Shown here piece by piece: positions 10,709 to 23,504 of a stretch of DNA of 64,000 nt. Source of the stretch: Antilocapra americana. Lineage: Eukaryota > Chordata > Mammalia > Artiodactyla > Antilocapridae. Location: contig ML664161.1 in the NCBI GenBank assembly GCA_007570785.1, positions 14,370,416 to 14,434,415 of the forward strand, given 5' to 3'. A program made the position numbers and the translations under genes. Numbering within the stretch: position 1 is the first letter of the stretch; every line of letters starts with the position of its first letter. The notes beneath the pieces are model-generated. The model worked only from the letters and a program-made list of their open reading frames with translations, ran no database searches and was not told where the DNA came from.

Positions 10709-11724
10709 GGGTTTATGCCATCTGTATCCTTTGCCCCGGAACCATGAGTCATCACCTCCCTCAGCCACTTCTAAAACTCATTTCTTGGTGGTGTGGGGGT
10801 CAGGGTGGGGAGTGTCCCTCCTCTGAAACTCCTGGCTGTTTTCCACGTACTGCATTGCAGAATACATTACTTTGGGGACTGACGGCGGGGCAGGGGAGAC
10901 GAGGGTGGTCTGCTGTGTGATTTCTCCCTTCAGCCCTAGGAAACTTACAGTCCATGGTGGACACAGGGCTTTTCTGTGAGCTGTGAAGTGTCTGAAACAC
11001 ATTGTGGGAAGCCAGGAACTCTGAAAGCCTCTTCTGCTCTGAGATCCCTGCTCTCACCTGTGACTTCTGGTGTGGACACAACTGCGGTCCCCAAGTGTCA
11101 ATCCAGAGAGAGGGCAGTGTGCCCAGTGAGCCTTTAGGTTCTTCTGGCACATGAGCCCCTCAGACTTTAAGCTCTTCCCCAAGTGGTCCCAGTATTGCTC
11201 TTTGGCTGTCCAGTTCCCTGTTTAAGTTTTCCCATTTTATAAATGCTTGTTCGGAGTCTTACAGGATTTGACTTTTGATAGTCAAAGCCAAATCTTCAGA
11301 ATCTCCAGAAGTTTTGTTTGTTTATTTGTTTCCCTTGGGTACCTGCCTATGCTAATTTCATGAATGAACTTTGGAAAAAAGTACCCTATTTTCCCAGTGC
11401 AGCCCTGCTTACCCACTATAGGCTGTGAGGATGGGGTAGGAGGGTGGAGGAAAGGATTACTGAGAAGAAATTTACAAATGTTGTCATTGTCTTGGGTGGG
11501 AGAGGACCTGGAAAGGTTAGCATTGGAATTGGGGTAGAGGTAGGGTGGTGGTGGTGACTGTTGGTGGTGGAGCTTGACCGGCCTCCCCACGTGATCTGAC
11601 ATAGCCTTGAGGACCTCATTTTCTATCAGTGCTTACCAATATCTTTCATTGTGTGATACATTCTTGTATCAAGTTGATCAAAGGTCATTGCTCCCTGTAC
11701 TTCTGGGCACTCATTTTTTCCTTC
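10709..11724. other. Unassigned DNA, GC-moderate
   Basis: No named repeat. The overlapping minus-strand open frames at 10800-11150 and 11282-11602 have no recognisable protein character. Confidence 0.35.
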
Positions 11725-11835
11725 TATCCTTAATGAGAACAAGGATCATATTTGTCTTGCTAGCATAAATCTTCCAAATTTAGCAGTGAGTCACATGGTA
11801 GGTACTCTGGAAATTTTTATTGTGGATGGTAAGAA
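11725..11835 (+). repeat. L2 LINE 3' end
   Basis: Decayed L2 terminus: 'aatgagaacaaggatcatat', then 'gagtcacatggtaggtactc'. Confidence 0.5.
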
Positions 11836-13129
11836 TAACAGCTAGCTTTGGCTTTAGGGAAAAAGTTGTATCCAAGACAATTAAGGAAGTGATGCTATTA
11901 TGATTTGGAAAGAAAGACAATTATGGGTTAGGAAGAGGGAAGGGGAAAGGAGGAAATAATTTCTACTTAGAGAGGCTTATATTTTGAAACCCAGGATGGT
12001 CCAGAGTGTTAAATTATGTTTTCTTGGCGCTGAGCAGTTTCTAGGGTCTAATATCTAGAATTCTGCCTCTGCCTTCCCCTCTCAATCCTTCTGCAATAAG
12101 AGTCCTGTGAGTGTGTGGGCACTGGGCTGTCCAGTCCAAGCATCAGCAGCGATCATTTACCATCCAGCTGGAGATTAGATTGGGGTCTATGGAATGCCCT
12201 TCCTCGAGCCAGGGGCCAGCTTCCCCAAAGGAGTCTCCTTCACAGAGGCCATGGAGAGGCCCAGCGTAGAGTCACCTCAAATTACCTCACAGAGAGCAGG
12301 CAAAAAACGGGGAAACAATCCCAAATAAAAAGGTTGTTTTCCTCAAATAAAGAGACATTTTTCTCTCATGATTTCCCTAATTATTTCCTACTCTTAAAAG
12401 TAATAATAATCATGGAACTGAAATGTTTGCTTGGTCAATTTCAAATTGGTTATATGACTTTTTTTGGTTATATGACAGTCGAGACTACTTTCTACATCAG
12501 AGGAATAAAAAGAAATTCAGTGCAAAATTTTTAAAATTCTATAGCACTTTTCTTACATTGTTTCTCTACATCTCAGTTTTTGAAAGCAGTTTGATGGTGA
12601 CTTATTGGCTATAGTATCTTAACAACCCTATGTCAAATTTTTGCGTTTTCTTACAGAAAGACATCTTGTGTAATTGATTTTTCAGTCAAGAAGTAGTACG
12701 ACATAAGCCACTAGTCAATGCCAAACTAGACAAAAAAAAAAAAAAAAGAAAATTTGGTCTAGTTTTTACATGTTTTATCTACTTGAGATATTTTAATATG
12801 TTACTTATTTATTTTTTGATTACATAAGCAAAGATATTTTGCAGTCTGCAATTTTTATTTATTTACAACAAAGTTGTTGAAACTAATCTTTTTCTTTTAT
12901 GGTTGCATGAGAAAAATGTGTTACCCTTTAAGATCATTGGAGCTTAAAATATTAGCTTATAACTTAACATGTTGATGAGTTACAGTAGTTTGGTAAAAAC
13001 CTTAGTGAAAATTAAAAATTCAAGAAAGTATGGTTAACAATATGTTTCCATCATTATAATAAAATACAGATGTGAAATTAATGATATTCTAATTTTGAGT
13101 TGAATTTGATAGAAAGCACACACTCAAAC
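11836..13129. other. Unassigned DNA
   Basis: No named repeat. An open frame of 139 codons (12115-12534, plus) begins at GTG and matches nothing I recognise. An A-tract lies at about 12731-12747. Confidence 0.35.
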
Positions 13130-13330
13130 CTTCTCAAATGTTTGTTGAATTCTAATTCTGAGCAAGGCTAAACTCTAGAGAATGAAACAGTTAACCAGGT
13201 CCATTTCCTGCCCTCAGTGAGTGTGCTATTTAGAGAGAAGATAAGATAGAAAAGCAACTCTAATCAGAAGCAAGGTGGGAAATGGTACATAACATAAGGA
13301 ATTTGGAAAAGGCATGCACCACTTCTAGCA
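13130..13330 (-). repeat. L2 LINE fragment
   Basis: Reverse-complement L2 3' region: 'tttgttgaattctaattctg', then 'ccatttcctgccctcagtga', followed by diverged body. Confidence 0.5.
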
Positions 13331-13549
13331 AGAGATAAAAGAAGACTCTGGGAGGAGCTGGTAGCCTTCAAGTTATTTCTGGAAGAATGATTTGTGAAGG
13401 GAATCTTTCTGGAGAACATTGTGTGAAGTATAATGTAATTTAGAGATCACTTGTATTTCACGTTTTTATGGAGTAAAAGACACTTTAAAGGTTGGCCTAG
13501 GGACTTAACCGGAGATAAATCCATTCTAGCTACAAAGTCCCCCTGGACA

Positions 13550-13985
13550 TCTTGTGCCATTCTGACCTGAGGGTACTCATGCTTGCTGGCCCCTCTGCCT
13601 GGGATTATTGTGGTTTAGTCGCTAGTTGTGTTTGACTCTTGTGTGACACCATGGATGGTAGCTGGCCAGGCTCCTCTGTTCATGGGCTTTTCCAGGCGAG
13701 AACACTGGACTGGGTTGCAATTTCTTTCAGACGATCTTCCTGACCCAGCAATCAAACCCGCCTCTCCTGCACTGGCAGGTGGATTCTTTCCCACTAAGCC
13801 CCCAGGGAAGCCTGACTCGGCTGTACTCATTACCATATAATATACTATATCATCCTCATGGATATTATTTATCTGTTGCCCCTCACTAGAGCCTATGCTC
13901 AGAAAGGCATGGATATTTTGTTTCTTACCCCCAAAACCTGTAACAGTGCTTGGTGCATAGAGTGTGTTCAGTAGATATTTGTAGC
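13550..13985 (+). repeat. L2 LINE 3' region split by Bov-tA
   Basis: The left part ends 'cccctctgcctggga'. After the SINE it continues with 'ctcactagagcctatgctca' and ends 'acagtgcttggtgcatagag', 'cagtagatatttgtag', the typical L2 terminus. Confidence 0.7.
13608..13814 (-). mobile_element. Bov-tA SINE inserted in L2
   Basis: Antisense Bov-tA: 'gtggtttagtcgctagttgt' on the left (BovB-derived tail) through 'atcttcctgacccagcaatc' to the tRNA-like head 'ctaagcccccagggaagcc' on the right. Confidence 0.93.
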
Positions 13986-14104
13986 ACCATTGAGGGAAAG
14001 AACACATATAAGAGAAATACAGTGGTTCCAAACAGTTCACTTTGAAACAATTATTTTAGATGGCGACACAGTTCTAAGGTGAGTATGCATGTTCTTTGCA
14101 GGTG

Positions 14105-14305
14105 GCAGGCAGCTTTTGTCTGATGGTGGCTGTGATCACCTGTGTCCCTGCGGGTAAGTCACCTGACCCCTTCGTGTCTCAGTTTCTGCATTTGTAAAGT
14201 AGGACAACTAAGTCCCTGCCTCACAGGATTATTGAGTTAATATGGTTACATGTGTCTGGCATAGAGCAGTTGCTATAGAAGTGTTTGCTATGATTATTTA
14301 CTTTT
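14105..14305 (+). repeat. MIR SINE
   Basis: Sense MIR: 'gggtaagtcacctgacccct', 'gtgtctcagtttctgcattt', 'tcacaggattattgagttaa'. The GTAAG at 14154 belongs to the MIR core and is not evidence of a splice donor. Confidence 0.8.
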
Positions 14306-16089
14306 TTTATTTTTAATGGACTCGAGTTTGAGTTGCCTATCCAGTATGTCTCCAAAGACTCTGAGGACAAACCAGACACTTTGGGCTTTTCTTCAGTTTC
14401 ACTATTTCCTTCTGTGTGGAATATTCAGGCTTTTATGCAAACACTTGTCTTTAAGCCTCCCCACCTTTAGCATCTCACTCTGGTCAGCTTTTATAGGTAA
14501 CCTTTTCTCATCTTAAATTCCCTCATCTTTGTGCCCACACTTTAGGGCATGGAGTATGTGCTCAGCCCGCCTCTGAGCATTGTCATCATTGACAATGTTC
14601 ATCATTGTTCATCGTTGTCTTCTTTGGCTCTGATATTTCTCCTGGCCTTTCTGTTCCAAGGTATAACCTATTCTTTCTGTTCTTCATTGCACCATACAGA
14701 ACTGAATTTCATCATTCTGCAACACCCAGTCATCGCCATATGACTTTCTGTCCCTGACCATGAAACCTATTCTTTATTCTTTATCTGTCATGCAAACAAA
14801 CAAAACGAGAAATAAAAGCCGTGCCTAAATGTTTTTAATTGCCATTTTATCTGCTTAAACGGATGATGAGAAAATGCCACTCTCTTCTTATTCAAGCTTT
14901 TGCCTCTCCCTACTTTTATTTTCTCAGTTTAGACCTAAGAATCTAACGGAACTCCAACTGTTTCGTGTAGATGTTGAAGTTAAGTGTTTTCATGACATTG
15001 AGTTTCTGAGTATCAGTGTGTCCAGTGGCTCTTGAGTAACACTTCGAGATTTTTCTCTTTTCCGTTCCAGAACCTAGAGGTCAAGGAGAACAGGTCCACA
15101 GAGGCTCAACTTCCAGGGCAGGTCCTTATGGAATGGGGAACCGGATGCATCCCCATGACCTTCCTATCCCGAGAGCCACTGTGAGCTGCTGCCCACAGTT
15201 TCTGTACTTCTCAGCACGCTTCTGCTGCCTCTAGGTAAGCTGCCTCTAGGTAAGAAGTGGATCCTGTCAGTAGCAGGGACTCATTTTAGGTACTTAACAA
15301 AATGGAAAAAAAAATGTTATACCAATATTATTTTTACATAAAAGACCCTCCTTTTTTGCTATGATGCATTCCTGGATTCGGCAGCCAAAAGTGAAAGAGT
15401 GAAAAATGGGCTATCTTTTCTCTTATAGATTACGTTCACTCCATAGCTGACAGTAAGTTAAAAATACTTGGCTGGTTAGAAAGGTGAGAAATGGATGATT
15501 CAGTCCCTCCAAATTAAGAACCTGCTGCTGAAATGAAGGCTGGTCAGATCCCTTGTTGCAAGATGTTTTCAGGTTCTTTCCGACAAGGCAAAATTCAAAG
15601 TAGTGAGAAGCAGGGGCTGTCTGTATTGAGACATCAAAACCTTTGTAAAAGTGACAAAAAATGTCAACGTGATAATTTTGTAGAAAAAGAGTTTAACTCT
15701 TCCTCCTAATTAGAAACACTAGGGAGAACACATAACATAGGAGTTCTTGTGGCTGACTTGGGCCTGGTTTGCTTAACACTCTCCTCTCACTGGGTGCTTT
15801 GTCTCATTTTAGATGCTACCACAAGATGTGTCTGTGACCCTGGCCTGTTCAACCTCCCACAGCAGCTTATTTTTTGCTCCTGTTCAGGCAAGGTGTTCAT
15901 TGTGTTTATGAATACCTCCCCCACTTTTCTTAATGCATTGTTTCAAACAGTTCTGTCTGGCATTCAGAGGTGAATTTTGACTTTGTGTTTCTCTTGATGC
16001 TGATATATTAGATTCCACTGGGTTGAGAGCTCCTACTTTTTAACTATTAACTTCTGTTTCCTTACCTCTTCTATTGTCCTTTTTGCCAA
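14306..16089. other. Unassigned DNA with a candidate exon
   Basis: No named repeat, except possible weak L2 traces around 14350-14700. The exon-like stretch at 15071-15234 is entered separately. Confidence 0.4.
15071..15234 (+). other. Candidate exon with duplicated splice donor
   Basis: A pyrimidine-rich tract ends in CAG at 15070. The block that follows is more GC-rich than its flanks and ends at a strong GTAAG donor at 15235. A second identical donor lies 15 bp on, at 15250, through a tandem duplication (15225-15239 and 15240-15254). The frame from 15073 is open for 53 codons and meets TAG exactly at the first donor; another frame stops earlier. The protein is not recognised, so a non-coding RNA or UTR exon is more likely than a coding one. 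Transcription is unproven. Confidence 0.25.
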
Positions 16090-17010
16090 AATCAACTTCC
16101 GTTATATTTTTTAAAATAAATGTTTATTTTAGAGTTACTTTAGAAAAATACAGAAAAAACAGAAATATAGTTCAAGGAGTTTCCGTGGCCCAGTTTCCCC
16201 TGTTGTTAGAATGTGACATTACTATGGCATACTTGAACCTATGTTGATACATTACTTTTAACTAAAGTCCATACGGTGTCCTTAGTTTTTTCTTAATGTC
16301 ATTCTCCCTTTCCAGAATCCCATCCAGGACACTGCATTACGTTCAGAAATCATGTTTCCTTAGGCTCCTTTGACTGTGACAGTTTTTTTTTTTTTCTTAA
16401 AAAAAAGCTCTTCTGGATTTTGAAGATCTTGACACTTTTGAAAAGTCCTACTAGGGATTTTGTAGAATATCCCTCAATTGGGATGTATTTGTTTTCCTCA
16501 TGAGTAGACTAGGGTTATGAGTTTTGTGTAAAAAATAAGACAAAATAAACAAGCAAAACACACAGAGAAATAATACGCTGTACTCATTACACCTTATCAA
16601 GGGTACATGGTGTGAATGTGACTTATTGCTGGTGTTCGCCTAATTAACTGATGGAGGTAGTGTTTGCCAGATCTCTCCACTGTAAAGTTTTTCTCCTTAC
16701 CCCAACCTCCCTTCTTTCACAGTGTATACTCTTCCTTCCTTTGGAAGGAAGTTACTGTACACAACTCATACTTAAGGAGTGAATGGGGAATTATGCTCAA
16801 CCTCCTTAAGAGTAAAGTAACTATGGAAATTATTTGAAATTCTTCTGCCAGGGAGATTTGTCTATGTTCCTCTTTTGATTCATTATTTAACATTTTAAAA
16901 TTTAATTTCAATATGTATACATTATTGTGTGCTTTGTATTTTTGGTTATAATCCAATGCTACTATATTTTGTTGCTCAAATGGGGAACCAACTTTATCTT
17001 TAAAGAATCA
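16090..17010 (-). repeat. Old L1 (L1M) 3' UTR
   Basis: Antisense L1M-type 3' sequence in order: 'cccagtttcccctgttgtta', 'actaaagtccata', 'atcccatccaggaca', 'cctcaattgggatgtatttg', 'ctccactgtaaagttt', 'ttataatccaatgctac'. Non-coding. Confidence 0.85.
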
Positions 17011-18454
17011 TTTGTTAATACTCCTCCCTTAACATTCTTGATTATTTTAAGCTGGATGGTATGGTTTAGAGTTTAAACCATATCAACTCAATTCTAGACA
17101 ACTGTTTACAAGGTTTACTTTCAGGTCCTTCCCTTCTTTTCTCTTTCATAATCTTAGACATTTATAAAAATTCTTTGTGTATAGAACCCTGCTGATGGAA
17201 AAGCTTCAAGTTTTAGAAAGCTGCACAAGCTCAATGAATAACTGCCTACCCTCAACTCCATTTTGCCAGTTTAGTTAGTTTTCATTGTGTCTTCAATGCA
17301 GCATCTTTAACACTGGCACTCAATAGATATGCAGTGGTAATCACTACCAGGTATGAAATATTCTCAGTTGAAAAAATATTGCATAGAAACAAGAGACATA
17401 AAGATATAATAGTTATTTTCTTTCATAGCTAGTTTGTCTAGTTTGAAATTTCTAGATACAAAAGATAGAACATCATATTGTCCAAAATATAATGAAAATC
17501 TATTTCCAGAAGTCTTTCTAAGGGCAAAGGGACATTTTGAGCCCATAAATCTGTTGCCTGTTGTAGATTTTTTCTTTATTATATTTTTCAAGTTCATCTT
17601 GTGCCAGAAATGCCTGTGTGACCCCATGTGATTGAGATTCTGAATTTTCACTTTCCTACCACACCCAACCAATTGGTTCCTTTGCCCGAGTAAGGGATGG
17701 CTTGTCATCATTTGACTACAATTTTCCATCTATTATAATGGTCTTCACTTTTGAGTTACCAGACATATGTGCCATTCCAGTTATTAGAAATGGAGGTCAG
17801 AAAATCTGTACTTCCTCCCTAGACAAAATTACCCTTTAAAATGTTGTTCCCTGGTTGTCTGGAATCCAGGATTCTTTAGGAACAATTTCCACCTTGTTTG
17901 TGGCAATCACTGCAATACTTTGCCCAAGAAAGGAATGACTCTTGTTTCCTCTTGGCTGCCTTATGGTGGGTCTCCTCAGTGTCTGTGATGCATGATGTTT
18001 GCAAAGCCAGACCACTTTCCTATGACTCCATGGGGGCTTCCCAGCTTATTACTGCTCTGAACTAGCCCTTCCAGTGTTAAAGGGTGGTGTATGACACATT
18101 TCTGTGCTCTGCGGTGTTGAAGTGATTGTGTTTTAAAGTTCCATGGCTCATTTCACAAAGAAATTGAAAGTGACAGACTAGTAGGTATTTTCTTTGGGGG
18201 CCCATTTATGTAAATGTTTTAAGGCTGCTATCTGATTACTCACTTTTGAGTCCAGTAGTGTGTAGAGTACACAAACATACAACTGATTGTGTAGTGTTGG
18301 AGTTAGCACTAGGAAAATGGGGATGGTGCTTACAAAGGTGCAACCTTCTCAGCACGGGAGGCTGATACTAACACAGCAGACAACACTCATGTTAGAGGCT
18401 TGTATGTGCCTGACCTCTTAGTCTCAGAGCAAGAGATCTTAGAGAAAGACTTTG
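17011..18454. other. Unassigned DNA
   Basis: No named repeat. The 121-codon minus-strand open frame (17364-17729) is AT-rich and not recognised. Confidence 0.35.
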
Positions 18455-18615
18455 GGTTTGGGGATCTATTGTTCTGAGCTCCAGTTCTGGCTTTGCCTCC
18501 AACTGGTTATGAAATCAACCACAAGCTACTTAAACTCTCTAGACCTCTGCTGCCTTTATTGCAACTAAGCAGATTAGACTAAGACACTTTTAGCTCTAAG
18601 GTCCTATGATCTTTT
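18455..18615 (+). repeat. MIR-type SINE
   Basis: Sense MIR/MIR3: 'agttctggctttgcctccaa', then a decayed core, ending 'agctctaaggtcctatgat'. Confidence 0.65.
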
Positions 18616-18769
18616 AAAAGATTTTGAAAAAATGTTCACATAGGTGCCTTATTTGCCAGATTAACATAGGATTGAATTTTGTGGATATTAAAAAAATAAA
18701 TAAAGATAGGTTTAACCATCTCTCTGTTACTGAAAACACAAGCAAGATGAAAGAATAAAATGGCTTTGA

Positions 18770-18890
18770 GTGCATTCCTTCCACACAGGTTTATTGCATG
18801 CACGGTACTAAGAATACAATAGTGAATAAGACACAGTCCCTGCCCTCAAACATCATAAAGTTTAGACATGAAACATGTCAGCCCTTCCCC
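18770..18890 (-). repeat. L2 LINE 3' end
   Basis: Reversed L2 terminus: 'acggtactaagaatacaata', then 'gacacagtccctgccctcaa'. Confidence 0.65.
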
Positions 18891-19029
18891 CTCTTCTCTA
18901 TAATCCTACCCTCTCCTGAAGGAAACCTAGAACTGGCATCAAATCTCTGCTTGGCTTTTTCCAAAAGCTCCAGTATCCCAGGGTTGCAGATGGGTGGGGC
19001 TTTATGAGCTAAAGTGAATTCAAGAGATT

Positions 19030-19381
19030 TGAACTGTGGTGCTAGAGAAGACTCTTGAGAGTTCCTTGAATAGCAAGGAGATCAAACCAGTCAGTCCTAA
19101 AGGAAATCAATTCTGAACATTCATTAGAAGGACTGATGATGAAGTTGAAGCTCCAGTACTTTGGCCATCTGATGAGAAAGGCCAGCTTATTGAAAAAGAC
19201 CCTGATGCTGGAAAAGGTGGAGGGTAGGAGGAGAAGGGGATGACAAAGGATGAGATGGTTGGATGGCATCATTGACTCAATGGATATGATTTTGAGCAAA
19301 CTTCGGGAGATGGTAAAGGACAGGCAAGCCTGGCATGCTGCAATCTATGGGGTTGCAGAGTCGGACATGACAATAACAACC
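19030..19381 (+). mobile_element. BovB LINE 3' fragment
   Basis: The only sense-strand BovB here: 'gaactgtggtgctagagaag', 'aagctccagtactttggcca', 'gatggttggatggcatcatt', ending 'gcagagtcggacatgacaat'. It is 5' truncated and keeps only the ORF C-terminal end and 3' UTR. Confidence 0.93.
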
Positions 19382-21739
19382 TAAAAGTGACAGTTTCTCT
19401 AGTCTCAGCATTGTCAAGTTTTTGGACGCTGTATCGTTATCCAGCCCATTTCTTACCTAGCTCCCAAACTGTTAGTGTATTCAGTGCCTTTTTGCAGATA
19501 AGGAAATGTATCCCCTCTAGACAAACTGCAGATATGTGGCTCCTCTGTGGACCAACTAGGGAAAGGTCCCCTTCCTACAGGCCAATTGAGCTTCTCATTG
19601 GGGTGCATTGTGCCTTGAGTACCATCTCAGCCCCCTGCACAGCCCCTCAGAGGATGCCCCACAGAACCTACACCACTGCTCCATGCAGCCTTGCCAGCAC
19701 TCCTGTAAGAGCCTCCCTTAGGACAACGCTGCTTCACAGACATTTACCAGGAAGGATGTGCTCTCTTGAAGTTGCTATCCTAACAGCACCAGGCAGTTAA
19801 GACAGTGTCTATTTCTTCATGTTTAAAATACGGCACCATATGTGTGAGTTGCCTCAGGGTTTGGGTGACAAGGCATTCTATTTTTGTCAGATTGTTCTGG
19901 TTTTTACTCCTTTTTTTTCCCCACAGTGTCCTGAGAAATCCTTCTGAGTAGCAATGTGTCCCCTTTGAAAAATCAAACCATGCCTGGAGGATCATAGCCC
20001 TTGAAATGAGACTAGTGGAATGTTTAGAACCTGGCTCTCTGAAAGCCTGATTCTCTACCATAAGATTCTGTTTTAATTGGCCTGTGAGTGAGCTTAGGCT
20101 GATGTGACTAAGTGATCAATCAGGTTCAAATTATGAGATATTAAAAAAATGGGATTAGAGAAGAAAAAAAGCATTTGGCAGACTGACCACTGGACAGGAG
20201 AGCTGTGAGGTCTTCATCTAACCATTGGATACTTGCTTTTTATTTTTTCCCTATCCCTTGAATGCTAAGTCATAACGAAACCTACTTAGATATGCTTCCT
20301 TGCTGATGTTTCACTGGAATTAATTTTGCAATTCCCCTTCTGTTTTGATCCAGAATTCTTTTCTTTCTATCAAACACAGTAAGCCAGAAATTCTGCCTGA
20401 AATGAAACATTCAAGAACCAATGAATGCCTGCTGTCTAGAAAAGTGAAATGAAATTATTGAGCACTTGCTATAGGCAGTGTTAATATAGGCTTTGGAAAA
20501 AACAAAACATGAGTTTTAACATTGACATGTAACATTAGTTCCATTTAAACATTAGCTACTCTGTTCCTGTTTGTACAGTTAAATGGGAGATTGGCCAAGG
20601 AGGGCATTTCAGCATGTGGATTTTTGCCCCCTTATTTTCGAATGGTTGTTAGCGGGAGGAAATCCTTGGGTCATCTCAGGCCGGTAACTGAAACTGCTTG
20701 AGACAGACATTCTTCCAGAGTCTGGAAAGGTTAGGAATTGGGTAAACTTATCAAGCTTGGCTGGTTTTCCGGTTGACTGGCTGTGTCTGAGGTAAATAAG
20801 GGTGCTCTGCAAAATGTGAAGTCCTGCCATTCATTTACAAAGATCTAGGGGCTTGGTTTTGTTTTTTGAAAGGTTGACTTTGTTTCTGAACTTTGGTCAA
20901 ACATATAAAATGAGTATGAATTGGCTCCTTAACTCTGGGAGCAGGAAGTGTTGTATTTCTTCATGTTCAAATAAATTTGGCTCTGCTTCCTCCTGACCCA
21001 GCAAGGATGTTGAGAATGTTATCTCATCTGTTTTAGCCCTGCAACTTCTTTTGGTCATTTAAGTAATTTGAGGGTCTTATACCTTCCAGAAAACCTGAGG
21101 AAGGGCCTCCGGTCTGGCTGCTGAAGTGGCTCATTGAAAAGCTTAGGTTTGGGGGCACAATGTACATCTGCAACTTGGCCATTAGATCTTCAGTCTCTGC
21201 TGAGTCACAGGGCCCAGATTTTAGGCCTAGTCTTCATGTTATTTCAGTAGCACTCCCACACTGCCTGGGCATCGGTCCACTAGGACAGAGTCATGTCTTT
21301 CAGAAACTTCTGAACTTTTCTCATCTTGAATGATCCAATTGTTTACTTTGAAAACCTAAACATCTGAAACTCTCTTCCTTGGGTTGACATCTAGGTTACA
21401 AATCCTTGCTTTCCCCTTGAGATGAAGATAAGGAAAAAGTAGCTCTCATTCTTTCACAATAGACTCACAGGCAAAGTTAAATCCCACATCCATATTCCCT
21501 GCCATATTTTCTTTCTTATTTTTTTTTTCTTTATTCTTGAATCATTGAGTAAGCTGCTAGCATACATAGTTAAGTGTTAGATCATCAGGAAATAGTCTCT
21601 GATGCCTGTGATAATTTTGTTGTTGTCATTTGTTTTTTCTTTCTTTGTTTCATAGGGGAAAGTATGAAGTCATCTTTCTCATTGCTATCCTTTTTCAGTC
21701 CAAGAGCAAAGTACTTCTAAAGAGCAGGGTTTGTGGTTC
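19382..21739. other. Unassigned DNA
   Basis: About 2.3 kb without a confident repeat. The 137-codon plus-strand open frame at 19387-19800 starts just past the BovB end and is not recognised; I treat it as chance. Confidence 0.35.
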
Positions 21740-21905
21740 ACATGGAATGTAAATAGCTCAAATGGCCCCACTTCCAAGAAACCTTCTTTAACCTTAAGGC
21801 TGAATGAAGGAAGTGTATTCCCCTGTTTTCTACTGTATTCCCAGCAATACTTTGAGCATACTTTTAAAATAAATTTATCGCAGATACTCCCATCTCTAGG
21901 GAGAG
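21740..21905 (+). repeat. L2 LINE fragment
   Basis: L2-like: 'caagaaaccttctttaacct', 'aaggctgaatgaagg', 'ctactgtattcccagcaata'. Confidence 0.5.
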
Positions 21906-22079
21906 CTCTGATTTCTCTTCTCATTCATTCCAAGAAGAAAGGTCAATACCAAGGACTGTATTGGACCAAGTTCCTTTATAAGGGGGAGTGGTGTAAATTT
22001 CAACTTGAATAGAGAAGATAGAAGACTCTATACTTTGTGTGACCTCTGGTCTGTGTTTAATGTCTTCTCTTTAGAGCCG

Positions 22080-22240
22080 TGCTTTAGGTCCTATCTTGAT
22101 TCATTAATTTATTTATTCACTTAACAAACTTTCTTTAGGGCGCTATGCTTCAGACTTTGTCTAGGCCTCGGGAATAGTGCAGAGATAATTCAGCCAATCC
22201 TCTATCCTCCTAGCCTTTATTTTAGTGGACTGTCTCTCTT
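22080..22240 (-). repeat. L2 LINE 3' end
   Basis: Reversed L2 terminus: 'tattcacttaacaaactttc', 'cgggaatagtgcagagataa', 'attttagtggac'. Confidence 0.65.
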
Positions 22241-22380
22241 GGAATTCACATGGTACAGTGAGATTGCCTTGGGCCTGCCTGACTCTTATGGTACCCTGAG
22301 AAGGATAACTGGGAAGCTGGATTTTTTTATTAAGAAAAGTAGTCACTGTCCACATTTTTGCTTTTATAGCCTACTCAGAG

Positions 22381-22580
22381 AGGCTTGCCTGATGGCTCTG
22401 ATGGTAAAGAAACTGCCTGTAATGCAGGAGACCTGGGTTTAGTCCCTGGGTTGGGAAGATCCCCTGGAGAAGGGAATGGCTACTCACTTCAGTGTTATTG
22501 CCTGGAGAATTCCATGGACAGAGAAACCTGGCAGTCTATAGTCTATGAGGTCGCAAAGAGTCAGGCTATCATCACTCACT
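22381..22580 (+). mobile_element. Bov-tA SINE
   Basis: Head 'aggcttgcctgatggctctg' with 'tggtaaagaaactgcctgta' and a B-box-like 'ggtttagtccctgg'; body 'gggaagatcccctggagaag' through 'gaggtcgcaaagagtcaggc'. Confidence 0.93.
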
Positions 22581-22879
22581 CACAAGAGCTTATAGCTCAG
22601 TAGTTGTCTGTCTTGGCCCACCTTAGTTTTGAGCAGTAAGTATAGAGCACCTGCATGTGCATGGGGATCAGTCTTGAAACTGATAAAATTCCTGAGTCAT
22701 GAAGACTGCGTATGTTTACACAGCTAGCACAGTTCTGTGATCATATCTCCCCTGGAAACCCCAGGGTCCTGGATCTGCAGGAGGCCAATTCCTCATCTAG
22801 AATCCACTATCACCCTCTTTCTAGACCATTTTAGAGGCCAAACTACTAACAATGAAAAACAACATTCTTTCCATCATTT
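22581..22879. other. Unassigned DNA
   Basis: Nothing recognisable. Confidence 0.4.
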
Positions 22880-23000
22880 GTTCACTGTGTTGTCTCCCTA
22901 ACTAGATTCTAGTGGGCAGATACCTTGTCTTGACTCAGGTATCCCGGGGATATTTAGCAAGGTACCTTCTTCCTACCCTTGTGGACTGAATGAATGCAGA
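22880..23000 (+). repeat. L2 LINE 3' end
   Basis: 'ttgttcactgtgttgtctcc', 'ctagattctagtgggcagat', ending 'ggactgaatgaatgcagag'. Confidence 0.65.
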
Positions 23001-23504
23001 GATACATGCAGGGGAAAACAGAATGGTGCTGAAATCTTTCTCTTCTGCATTTTAAGTGGCTCTCAATTTGTTCTTAACTAAATAATTTTGAATTTATGAA
23101 AACATATGGCTCTGGGGTAAATAGATGAATAAATATTGAAACATTTTGTTTACTTAAGGTCCTGGGCTAGGACCTGTGGATTACAAAACAATGAGCTGAC
23201 CTAGATTTGTGGTTTAACGTGTATGGCAGGGCTGATGAGTCACATGCAAATAATGAGATTTAATTAAGATTATTTATATATTTATTTTTGAAACTTATTT
23301 TTTAAGCATCACAGTAATGGTCATTTCTTTACCTATGGTTGTGAGTGAAGATGAGATCTGAGATCTGAGTTGTTTGAAAAGAGAAACTTGTGTCCTTCCT
23401 GAGAACTAAAAGTTAACCAGATGGCGGGAATATACAATGTTGGGTGAGAGTTGAAGGATGGAAGCAAAGCTTGGATCCTGTTTTCCTCTCTCTCTCTTTT
23501 ATTT

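Noticed and set aside
14150..14160. GTAAGT-like splice donor
   Set aside because: It is the 'ggtaagtcacctgacc' part of a sense MIR core.
19387..19800. 137-codon plus-strand open frame
   Set aside because: Begins at the BovB tail junction, has no recognisable protein character and no splice or promoter context.
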